From PALSA-1296 sp037143335 (GTDB lineage: Bacteria > Bacteroidota > Ignavibacteria > Palsa-1295), in assembly GCA_037143335.1 (NCBI GenBank), contig JBAWZA010000020.1, forward strand, positions 1-47,507: a stretch of 47,507 nt of DNA, written 5' to 3'. Positions within the stretch are counted from its first letter, which is position 1. Each line of letters opens with the position of its first letter. Both the position numbers and the translations under genes were made by a program. The notes under the pieces were generated by a model. It had not been told where the DNA came from. It was given only the letters and a program-made list of their open reading frames with translations, and searched no databases. Positions 1-6,822 of the stretch are shown piece after piece.

Positions 1-6
1 GTTCTC

Positions 7-89
7 AGTGGGACGGTCTCTTAGACCGTCCGTCAAAGAATACGGGACGGACTAATCCGCCGTGGCGGACGTCCCACTAATTTTTTTTT
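7..89 (+). terminator. Compound hairpin region with U9 tract (terminator-like)
   Basis: A perfect 9-bp hairpin lies at 11-19/23-31 with a 3-nt loop. A second hairpin at 56-61/64-69 (TCCGCC/GGCGGA) is enclosed by GGGAC 44-48 pairing with GTCCC 71-75. It is followed by nine T residues at 81-89, the layout of a rho-independent terminator reading rightwards. AGTGGGAC at 7-14 can also pair with GTCCCACT at 71-78, which competes with the first hairpin because bases 11-14 are shared. It most likely ends the transcript of a gene lying left of the window. Seen directly in sequence; function inferred. Confidence 0.65.
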
Positions 90-122
90 GAAAAAGGCAC
101 CTAATTTCTTGTCCCGAGCACC

Positions 123-153
123 TTGACAAACGGGAAAAAATTTCGTATATTTG
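123..153 (+). promoter_or_regulatory. Bacteroidota-type promoter for rplT
   Basis: TTG at 123-125 is followed after 20 nt by TATATTTG at 146-153, an exact match to the Bacteroidota primary-sigma pattern (TTG near -33, TAnnTTTG near -7). Transcription would begin near 160, giving a leader of about 330 nt before rplT at 491. It lies just after the terminator-like region, as expected for a fresh transcription unit. Confidence 0.7.
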
Positions 154-159
154 CAACCG

Positions 160-490
160 AGATGAAGAGAAGGTTTTTAGATGATTTTTTTGAGGGAGAG
201 TCCGCCACGGCGGACTCTTTTGTTATGGGGAAGGAAATATGTGCGCGCGAACTGTTAAGTTTTGATTGGATAAGGAGTTACAAGGGCTTCCGGCAAAATT
301 GGATGTTGAGGTTGGGGTCGAAGTTGATTGTTTTAAGGAAATTATTCCAGCACAATGGTGTTATATGCCCCTCAATACAAAACCCGCTACGCTTAAGCGC
401 CATTCATTTGGCGATCCACAACTCAGGAGTGAGTTAACGATTCAGATGCTTACGTGGCTTTTTATCACAATAAAAATCTGTAAATAACTT
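160..490 (+). promoter_or_regulatory. Long 5' leader of rplT with possible attenuator
   Basis: This stretch has no convincing gene: its short open frames (123-437 and 266-487) resemble no known family, and there is no rpmI here although L35 usually precedes L20. Forty nt after the predicted transcription start, AGAGTCCGCC (197-206) pairs perfectly with GGCGGACTCT (209-218) and is followed by TTTT, a small terminator-like hairpin inside the leader. A further small hairpin is possible around 399-412 (GCCA/TGGC). L20 is known to repress its own operon through leader RNA in other bacteria, so autoregulation is plausible, but I cannot identify a known L20-binding fold. Confidence 0.4.
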
Positions 491-847
491 ATGCCAAGAG
501 CCAAGAACCTACCTGCGTCGAAGCATCGCAAGAAAAAAATGCTTAAAGCCGCCAAAGGCTTTTTTGGAATGCGCGGTAACGTCCTTACCGTTGCCAAGCA
601 TCACGTTGACAAAGCACGCCAATACGCCTACCGCGATCGTCGTACGAGAAAGCGTGAATTCCGTGCCCTCTGGATTATCCGTATCAATGCTGCTGCCCGC
701 GAGAACGGTACTACGTACTCTCGTTTGATCGGTGGATTTGCAAAGAGCGGAATTACCATCAATCGTAAGTTGCTCTCCGATATTGCAACTCGCAACCCTG
801 AGGCATTCACCGCTTTGGTGAAGGCTTCTGGTGCGAAGATGAAATAA
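491..847 (+). CDS. rplT: 50S ribosomal protein L20
   Basis: Encodes L20 (118 aa), an early-assembly protein of the large ribosomal subunit that binds 23S rRNA. The basic N-terminus (MPRAKNLPASKHRKK), the segment KAAKGFFGMRGN, YAYRDRRTRKREFR and the C-terminal GITINRKLLSDIA are diagnostic, and the length is normal for the family. In many bacteria rplT sits in infC-rpmI-rplT, sometimes followed by pheS. Here neither rpmI nor pheS is adjacent, so the gene appears to be its own transcription unit behind the promoter at 123-153. The start ATG at 491 lacks a strong Shine-Dalgarno, which is common in this group. Confidence 0.98.
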   Translation: MPRAKNLPASKHRKKKMLKAAKGFFGMRGNVLTVAKHHVDKARQYAYRDRRTRKREFRALWIIRINAAARENGTTYSRLIGGFAKSGITINRKLLSDIATRNPEAFTALVKASGAKMK

Positions 848-860
848 GATAATGTTATCC

Positions 861-893
861 ATTCAGCAGGCACGCAGTCCGTGCCTGCTGAAT
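861..893 (+). terminator. Strong hairpin after rplT
   Basis: ATTCAGCAGGCACG (861-874) pairs perfectly with CGTGCCTGCTGAAT (880-893) around a 5-nt loop. This 14-bp stem sits 14 nt after the rplT stop. It is not followed by a T tract (CCTTCTC follows), so it may be a processing or 3'-stabilising stem or an atypical terminator. Confidence 0.6.
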
Positions 894-1076
894 CCTTCTC
901 GGTAATTTCACATAGGTCAAAAATTATTCTGAAATTATCAGCTATGCCTTTCGTGTTTTGGCATCAGATTATTTTCTTACCCACTGCCAGAACAAGACCT
1001 TCATATCGAGATAACGGTTCTACCATACAATGAATCGTCGCACAAAAAACTGTGGGATGGTTTCGTACTGAGTTCG

Positions 1077-2006
1077 ATGAATGGTACGGTTTTTCATACT
1101 CAACAATTTCTTGCTTATCATCCAGATGGAAGATTTGAATTTCATCATCTGCTTTTTTTTCAAGGTACAAAATTAATCGCCGTACTCCCTGGAGGCATCC
1201 ACAATAACGGCAAGACGTATGAATCCCCTCTCGGAGCAAGTTACGGATCATTTGTGACTGGTGATCTTAGTGCAGATGAGGCGCTGGGTATTGTAACATC
1301 TTTTGAAGCATATCTAGAGTCTAAAAAAATTGATGAAGTGTATTTAACTTCTGCACCAGTAATATACCAACCGCTTCTTACTCAGAATCTCGATTTTGCA
1401 TTACTTTACAAAGGTTATTCGTATCAACGTCATTACATCTCTCATGCCATCGCAGTTAATAAGCATGAGTTGCCATTCGATAGATTTCAATCAACAGCAC
1501 GCAAACATATAAGACGAATTTTGCGAGATACTCAGAATATTTCAATCCAAGAATTTACTGCGTCCGATCTACCCGCAGGACTTGAAGAGTTCTATCCAAT
1601 TCTCTTAGATAATAAATCGAAGTTTGGTGCGAAGCCAACGCACAGTTTGGATGAGCTTCTCAAACTTCATGAGCTTTTGCCAGAGTTGATGAAGTTGTTC
1701 CTCGTTCGAGTGAACGGCAAGGCAATCGCCGGATCGTTGCTATTCATCGCAAATCCTCGTGTGGCAATAATATTCTATCACATGTTACTGTATAGTTATG
1801 AAGAGTACAAACCAATTTATCTTTTGATGGACAGAGTAACTCGGTGGGCGCAAGAAAATCATTTCCGATTTGTAGATATTGGCGTTTCGCAGGATACATC
1901 GGATGTTAATCCGATGACACCGGCATTGTCACTCATCCGATTCAAGGAGAAATTTGACTCACGTGGAGTACTTCGTTCAACGATGATGAAATCGTATAAG
2001 CAGTGA
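1077..2006 (+). CDS. FemAB-like / GNAT-fold acyltransferase (Acetyltransf_6 type)
   Basis: A 309-aa protein resembling the FemAB-related acyltransferases that transfer aminoacyl or acyl groups to cell-envelope or sugar precursors. The C-terminal half (about 140-290) has the double-GNAT pattern, with HIRRILRDTQ, GKAIAGSLLFIANPRVAIIF and HFRFVDIGVSQD. The substrate cannot be told from sequence. The start is doubtful. The frame is open leftwards to 933 and codes a family-like N-terminus (LPYNESSHKKLWDGFVLSS) just before Met 1077, but holds no ATG, GTG or TTG. Either ATG 1077 is used or a rare start (for example CTG 984) is. It overlaps the next gene by 4 bp (GTGA), suggesting translational coupling with a glycosyltransferase and a transporter. 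Confidence 0.8.
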   Translation: MNGTVFHTQQFLAYHPDGRFEFHHLLFFQGTKLIAVLPGGIHNNGKTYESPLGASYGSFVTGDLSADEALGIVTSFEAYLESKKIDEVYLTSAPVIYQPLLTQNLDFALLYKGYSYQRHYISHAIAVNKHELPFDRFQSTARKHIRRILRDTQNISIQEFTASDLPAGLEEFYPILLDNKSKFGAKPTHSLDELLKLHELLPELMKLFLVRVNGKAIAGSLLFIANPRVAIIFYHMLLYSYEEYKPIYLLMDRVTRWAQENHFRFVDIGVSQDTSDVNPMTPALSLIRFKEKFDSRGVLRSTMMKSYKQ

Positions 2007-3154
2007 AATCACCGACGGTCAGATTCCTCTTACTCGGCGACCCGACGACAGATCGCAGGTCTATAAATTTTATCCGGTTCTTTTCGGAGTTAGGCTTTGA
2101 GACTGAATTTGTTTTTGCATCACCAAATAATAACGGAGCTTCCCCGCTACTAAACGGCACACGGTTAACATTACATCATTCAAGTGGCCCGTTAATGTTC
2201 ATCGAGTACGAAAAAATATTAACCGAATTCTTGGCTGATGCCCCGCCCTGCGATATTCTTTTTTCAAGTGAATTATACTCACTAAAATCAGCAGCAAAAG
2301 CAATCAAAGCCAAGAAGGCTGGGTATCTCATCTATGATGCACGTGAACTATATACCGAATTGCCAACGGTGGCAAATAATCTCTTTAAGAAATTATTTTG
2401 GAAGCGATGGGAGAAATTTGGACTAAAGAATACAAACCTCATGGTTGTAACTGCTCCAGATGATGCAGGGGCAATTCAGTCAGTACATGGCTCTGTGCCG
2501 GATCATATTTGCATTAGGAATTTGCCCGCTTTGGAAATTTACGAAGCAAATAATTATCTGAGAAATAAATTCTCAATATCCGATACTAAAAAAGTGCTTG
2601 TCTATCTTGGGGGTGTTCAAACTGATCGTGGTCTTGAGAAAATGATTTCTGCGATGTCTGTACTTTCGGACGTAGCATCTTTTGTTATTATCGGAGATGG
2701 GATACTGAAAAATATATTTCAGAAAGAAGTTAAGAATCTCGGTCTGGAAGATGCTGTATTTTTTCACGATACAATTCCTGCTGAGGATTCCATATCAATG
2801 CTCTCATCGGCTGATGTTGGGATTTCACTTATCGAAGCAAAATCCAAGAGCTACGAGCTTGCCCTTCCTTCAAAGATATTCGAGTATATGCTCGCAGGAT
2901 TGCCGATTGTTTCATCACCTCTGCGACAAGTGAAAGCTCTACTTGGAGATTCGGAATTCATTACTTATACAAATCCAAACGGGGTGAACTCCGTCGTCGA
3001 GGCTTGTCGCATTGCAATTGCACATAGTAGTGATCCAAAACTAAAAGAGAGGATACATCAGACTGCCACTGATAACTTTACCTTTGAACATGACCGGCGA
3101 TTCTTACTCGACAAGATGAGTGCTATACCAAATTTACTCCCCACAGGAAGATGA
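2003..3154 (+). CDS. Glycosyltransferase family 4 (GT-B)
   Basis: A 383-aa GT-B glycosyltransferase that probably moves a sugar from a nucleotide-sugar donor to a glycan or lipid acceptor at the inner face of the membrane. The C-terminal donor-binding half (about 190-350) shows VLVYLGGVQTDRGLEKM, FVIIGDG and LPSKIFEYMLAGLPIV, the usual GT4 landmark. The start is GTG at 2003, overlapping the stop of the acyltransferase gene by 4 bp. Its own stop overlaps the ATG of the EamA gene by 4 bp. This tight packing implies one operon and perhaps one envelope-glycan or glycolipid pathway. The sugar and acceptor are unknown. Confidence 0.88.
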   Translation: MKSPTVRFLLLGDPTTDRRSINFIRFFSELGFETEFVFASPNNNGASPLLNGTRLTLHHSSGPLMFIEYEKILTEFLADAPPCDILFSSELYSLKSAAKAIKAKKAGYLIYDARELYTELPTVANNLFKKLFWKRWEKFGLKNTNLMVVTAPDDAGAIQSVHGSVPDHICIRNLPALEIYEANNYLRNKFSISDTKKVLVYLGGVQTDRGLEKMISAMSVLSDVASFVIIGDGILKNIFQKEVKNLGLEDAVFFHDTIPAEDSISMLSSADVGISLIEAKSKSYELALPSKIFEYMLAGLPIVSSPLRQVKALLGDSEFITYTNPNGVNSVVEACRIAIAHSSDPKLKERIHQTATDNFTFEHDRRFLLDKMSAIPNLLPTGR

Positions 3155-4020
3155 TCTATTTTTTATTATTCACCCAGCAATTCATTGCAAGCATGACTCA
3201 TATCGTTGGCAAGAATGCTGTCGATTCATTACCAGCTCCAATGGTTCTGACCTTTCGTGCATTAATTGCTAGCGTTGCATTCACAATATTTATCATGATA
3301 CGTGAGCGACGATTCAATATCTTTTACGGAATTGAAAAGAAGGATATGATACGGCTCTTCATCATTGGTTTTCTGAATATCCCCCTAAATCAGTTTCTCT
3401 ACCTTGCTGGTTTGAAATATACAACACCAGCTAATAGTGCTTTACTTTACGCAATGACCCCTGCTTTAGTATTCCTGCTTGCGATACGAGTGCATTGGGA
3501 AAAATTGAATTGGAAGAAAACTGTTGGAATTGCGGTTGCATTCGTCGGAGTCTGTATCATCATGTTCGAACACGGTGCGTCTTTTTCGAGTACAAATACG
3601 AAAGGCAACATCATGATCTTCGCGGCAGTCGTTGCGTGGTCTCTTTTTACTTTACTGGGAAAGCCCCTTGTTCCAAAATATGGAGCTCTTCGAGTGACAG
3701 CGATCCACCTACTGCTGGGTACACTGATGTTTGCGCCCTACGGTCTCTGTACTTTTGATATGTCGCAGGTGCAAGCCGTGACCTCTGACCTATGGCTTGA
3801 AATTCTTTATCTTGGACTTATCTCTTCTTGCATCAATTATGCACTCTGGTATTATGCACTTGGCAAACTCGAAACGAGTAAAGTTGCGATTTTTCAGAAC
3901 CTACAACCTATCTTAACAACAGTAATCGCACTCTCCATCGGAAAAGCAATCTTGACACCTGAATTATTCACAGGAGGAGCACTCGCCTTACTTGGAGTGC
4001 TCCTCGTGGAAAAAGGATAA
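3151..4020 (+). CDS. EamA/DMT-family membrane transporter
   Basis: A 289-aa integral membrane protein of the drug/metabolite transporter superfamily, with about ten hydrophobic helices in two EamA repeats (roughly 1-135 and 145-289). Typical segments are LKYTTPANSALLYAMTPALVFLLA in the first half and NYALWYYALGKLETSKVAIFQNLQP in the second. Members export or import small metabolites; the substrate cannot be read from the sequence. ATG 3151 overlaps the glycosyltransferase stop (ATGA). It is the last gene of the coupled trio and converges on the ASH-repeat gene 24 bp away. Confidence 0.9.
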   Translation: MIYFLLFTQQFIASMTHIVGKNAVDSLPAPMVLTFRALIASVAFTIFIMIRERRFNIFYGIEKKDMIRLFIIGFLNIPLNQFLYLAGLKYTTPANSALLYAMTPALVFLLAIRVHWEKLNWKKTVGIAVAFVGVCIIMFEHGASFSSTNTKGNIMIFAAVVAWSLFTLLGKPLVPKYGALRVTAIHLLLGTLMFAPYGLCTFDMSQVQAVTSDLWLEILYLGLISSCINYALWYYALGKLETSKVAIFQNLQPILTTVIALSIGKAILTPELFTGGALALLGVLLVEKG

Positions 4021-4044
4021 ATTTATTTCATTGGAAGCAACCTT

Positions 4045-6120
4045 CTACTTGCTTAACATGAGCTTCAATGATTGAGTATTTTTCCCGATGTTCACGACAC
4101 ATTGATAGCTACCATCTGGTAGCCCAGTCGCGTCCCAGTTGATCGGGTTCGTACCGCTTGGATACACTTGAGCTGCCGATGCAAATACTTCTTTACCAAG
4201 TACGTCATAAATATGAATACTTACATTCGTCTGCTCCGAAAGCGAAAACGCAATTTGTGTCCGATGCGAAAATGGATTCGGAACCGCCATCATAGCAGTG
4301 ATAGTCGGATTGCCAGGCTCAACTCCACCAACCGATGCAACAATTCCTGATAGGCGAATGAGAAAATGCTTCGCCACATCATTAGAATTAGAATTGATTA
4401 CGACGGAATCTTGGAACGTACCAACATTAGCAGTTGACATTTGAACAGTCACGTGAATCGAATCATGTGGATTCAGGGTAAAGTTGCCGTTACCTGCTAT
4501 CACTGAAAAAGCGGGCGTAGTTGGGATTGAAACAACCCCAGACAAAATATCTGCAGCAGAGTCAGCGAGATTCTTTACGGTTGCTGTCAGCGAAGGGTTC
4601 ATAGCTCCTTGTTTTGGATTTCCAAAATTTAGTGTTGAAGGAGTAACACCAATGTGCGGTCCACTCAAGACATACCCAGTTCCTGAGAGCGGAATTCGTA
4701 TGGTTTGATTTGCTCCGTCCGAATTTGTAGTCACTACGATTGTATCGCGCCAGAGTCCAGCTGAAGTCGGAGTAAAAAGTACAGAAACCTGCTTCGTTAA
4801 TCCGGAATCAATATTGAATCCACCACCGCCACTGACGATAGAGAATGGGCTTGAAGTATTTAAGGGATTCCCGACATTGCCAATTAATTTGCGGAGTGAA
4901 TCGGAAATATTTTTCATTGTGAAGGTCAGGGTACGTGTTTTCGGAATGGTATCAGTTCCGAAACGCAAGCCCCCTTGCTGCAAACCCGAAATACTAATTT
5001 GTGGAAACGTGTCGGGTTTAATTCCAGTCCCGAACAGCGTAACTTTAATCCTATTATTAGGGCTAGCCGAATTGCTTGTAATGATGAGAGAATCTGTAAA
5101 TTGCTTCACAGTATCAGGCGTGAAATTTATCGTTACGGTTACCGTTTTTCCAGTATCAAGCGTGAAAGCTCCATCCCCTGCCGATACACTAAATTTGGTG
5201 GTAAATGTACTTCCGACCGCTCCACTAAGCACGCGGATAGTATCGCTGGTATTTTTGATCGTGAACGAAGCCGAGATAGTCTTCTTCGCTGCTACCGAGC
5301 CTACATTCATAAATGCACCGAAGCCACCGCCACCAATGCTTAACGTGATCTTCGGAGTGGTATCGGGTTGAATGCCAGCTCCTGTCATCAAAAAGTTAAT
5401 CTTGTTACTTGCTGCGTCGGCATTACTTGTGATGAGAATTGTATCAATTAGGAATGCCGCGATTGTATCTGGGACAAAATCAACACTGACCGTAATGGAT
5501 TTGCCACTATCAAGTGTAAACGCACCAGCACCAGCCGTGACTACATATCTCTTCGTTAACGGTAAGCCTACATTCCCGGTGAGTGTACGAGCCGTATCGC
5601 TCACATTTTTTATCGTAAACGTCCGCGTAAGACTTTTGCCTTTGACAACGCTTCCAAAATTGGTATTTCCAGGCGTCACTGAGATTTTCGGAGTTGTACT
5701 CGGAGCTACCCCAGTACCACTGAGTGCGTATCGAGCAGGATTCTTCAGGTTATTTGAAGTGTCCGCATTATGCGAGATGTAAAAAGTGTCCCGTTGCAGT
5801 CCTGTTGCCGTAGGGGCAAAGTGAATTGTTAGTGCCTGTGATTGACCGGGATTCAAAGTGAATGTCAACGGTCCGACGATCGAGTACACTGTGCCAGTAG
5901 GTGCAGTAATCGTAACGGTCAGCGGTCCATTCGAAATTGAATCAGGCTGATTGCTGATCGTAAGAGTTTGGTCTTTCGACTTGCCCGTCGTTACCGAGCC
6001 AAATCCTGGAAAATTTCGTGCAGATGGCGAGAAAATTGCTTTAACTCCAGCGGCATAAGTCTCAGTCGAATAAGTACTTATAACGAACAGCAAATAGATA
6101 AAATAACGGCTATATCTCAT
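4045..6120 (-). CDS. Secreted ASH-repeat (choice-of-anchor D) protein with T9SS sorting domain
   Basis: A large exported protein of about 690 aa. The chosen start (6120, MRYSRYFIYLLFVIS) gives a clean signal peptide ending near ETYAAG; an in-frame ATG at 6189 would add 23 residues ahead of it. The body has about six immunoglobulin-like ASH/choice-of-anchor-D repeats of about 105 aa, each with a variant of FGxVxxGKxxTxTFTIKN, then GNGxFTLDSGKSIxVxVxF, then DTILITSN. The C-terminus (PNPFSHRTQIAFSLSE, IYDVLGKEV, SYQCVVNIG) is a type A T9SS sorting domain, so the protein should cross the outer membrane and be anchored or released at the surface. The ligand or role is unknown. A minus-strand promoter is suggested at 6260-6267. 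Confidence 0.88.
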   Translation of the reverse strand: MRYSRYFIYLLFVISTYSTETYAAGVKAIFSPSARNFPGFGSVTTGKSKDQTLTISNQPDSISNGPLTVTITAPTGTVYSIVGPLTFTLNPGQSQALTIHFAPTATGLQRDTFYISHNADTSNNLKNPARYALSGTGVAPSTTPKISVTPGNTNFGSVVKGKSLTRTFTIKNVSDTARTLTGNVGLPLTKRYVVTAGAGAFTLDSGKSITVSVDFVPDTIAAFLIDTILITSNADAASNKINFLMTGAGIQPDTTPKITLSIGGGGFGAFMNVGSVAAKKTISASFTIKNTSDTIRVLSGAVGSTFTTKFSVSAGDGAFTLDTGKTVTVTINFTPDTVKQFTDSLIITSNSASPNNRIKVTLFGTGIKPDTFPQISISGLQQGGLRFGTDTIPKTRTLTFTMKNISDSLRKLIGNVGNPLNTSSPFSIVSGGGGFNIDSGLTKQVSVLFTPTSAGLWRDTIVVTTNSDGANQTIRIPLSGTGYVLSGPHIGVTPSTLNFGNPKQGAMNPSLTATVKNLADSAADILSGVVSIPTTPAFSVIAGNGNFTLNPHDSIHVTVQMSTANVGTFQDSVVINSNSNDVAKHFLIRLSGIVASVGGVEPGNPTITAMMAVPNPFSHRTQIAFSLSEQTNVSIHIYDVLGKEVFASAAQVYPSGTNPINWDATGLPDGSYQCVVNIGKNTQSLKLMLSK

Positions 6121-6259
6121 AGTGTGGGTTAAGAATGAATTCAAAATAAATAAAAAATCAACTTTTCGCCGAATGAACCAAGAGTCCACTTAGCTGAAAT
6201 AATGGGACTCTAAACGAGGGGAATAATCGTGAAAGAGCTTCGACACATCAACAACAGCA

Positions 6260-6267
6260 CAAATATA
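6260..6267 (-). promoter_or_regulatory. Possible -7 element for the ASH-repeat gene
   Basis: On the minus strand this reads TATATTTG, an exact TAnnTTTG match. The expected TTG about 20 nt upstream is missing, so only half the promoter is convincing. It would give a leader of about 130 nt before the start at 6120. The rest of the spacer (6121-6399) shows no gene. Confidence 0.35.
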
Positions 6268-6399
6268 CGCCATATCAGTCAGGACATCTCCATTTTTCCA
6301 ATATTAAGATATTGTTAAATATGCTGAGTCGGTGAATTAAAGAGCAGTACGTTGAGTTACTTCTTGAGGAAAAGCACTAAGAAAGGAGTTGTGTTCGCT

Positions 6400-6630
6400 A
6401 TGGAATTTCCAGAATCAATCAAACTAGAAGCATTCCGTCGTGCTGCAGGGAAATGCGAATGTCACCGCACAACTCACCATCACTCAGGTCGCTGCAATGC
6501 TGTGCTCGGCACCCAATGGTATGTCCATGCCAAGCGCTCACTACGTAACAGTGATGATGTGACCTTCACAAATTCCGAAGCACTCTGTACTGCATGTCAC
6601 AAAGCAAGGCAGATGCTTGGCGTAATCTAA
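6400..6630 (+). CDS. Small HNH-like zinc-binding protein
   Basis: A 76-aa protein with the N-terminal pattern EFPESIKLEAFRRAAGKCEC followed by HRTTHHHSGRC, and a C-terminal ALCTACHKARQ. The paired Cys clusters (KCEC, GRC, CTACH) match the small HNH-nuclease-like family in which two knuckles bind zinc. The central metal-chelating His region, normally HH or DH, reads YVHAK here, so nuclease activity is uncertain. An upstream TTG at 6352 would add 16 residues. I prefer ATG 6400 because similarity begins there and a GGAG lies upstream. No partner gene is apparent. Confidence 0.6.
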   Translation: MEFPESIKLEAFRRAAGKCECHRTTHHHSGRCNAVLGTQWYVHAKRSLRNSDDVTFTNSEALCTACHKARQMLGVI

Positions 6631-6727
6631 TTCTTCTACGTTGTAACTGAGACTAATCGCTAACCCTCTGTTCCATTTTTCTGGCCGAGAAATTTAAAAA
6701 TTCCTTTTTAGTCGAAATTCAACCAGC

Positions 6728-6757
6728 TTTGTTCGTGTTCTTAGGACTCTCTCTTTG
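6728..6757 (+). promoter_or_regulatory. Probable promoter for the TPR lipoprotein gene
   Basis: TTTG at 6728-6731 and TCTCTTTG at 6750-6757 are separated by 18 nt; the second element differs from TAnnTTTG at one position. It would start transcription near 6764, about 60 nt before the ATG at 6823. The rest of 6631-6822 shows nothing recognisable. Confidence 0.35.
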
Positions 6758-6822
6758 ACAACGCAATAAATAATCGGAGGCGTCCAAAGAGACTTTTATT
6801 CACCAGTTGAGTTGTATCTCTC

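Noticed and set aside
123..437. Open frame of 104 codons before rplT, and a second of 73 codons (266-487)
   Set aside because: The first begins inside the promoter's TTG, and neither shows a recognisable family or a ribosome-binding site. The region fits a non-coding leader better.
1..490. Search for a tRNA, 6S or signal-recognition RNA in the left leader
   Set aside because: No cloverleaf, T-loop or SRP-type tetraloop signature was seen.
964..1251. Minus-strand open frame overlapping the FemAB-like gene
   Set aside because: Antisense to the family-like N-terminus and without family similarity.
4814..5371. Plus-strand frame of 185 codons antisense to the ASH-repeat gene
   Set aside because: Composition mirrors the repeat protein on the other strand, and it lacks domain similarity.
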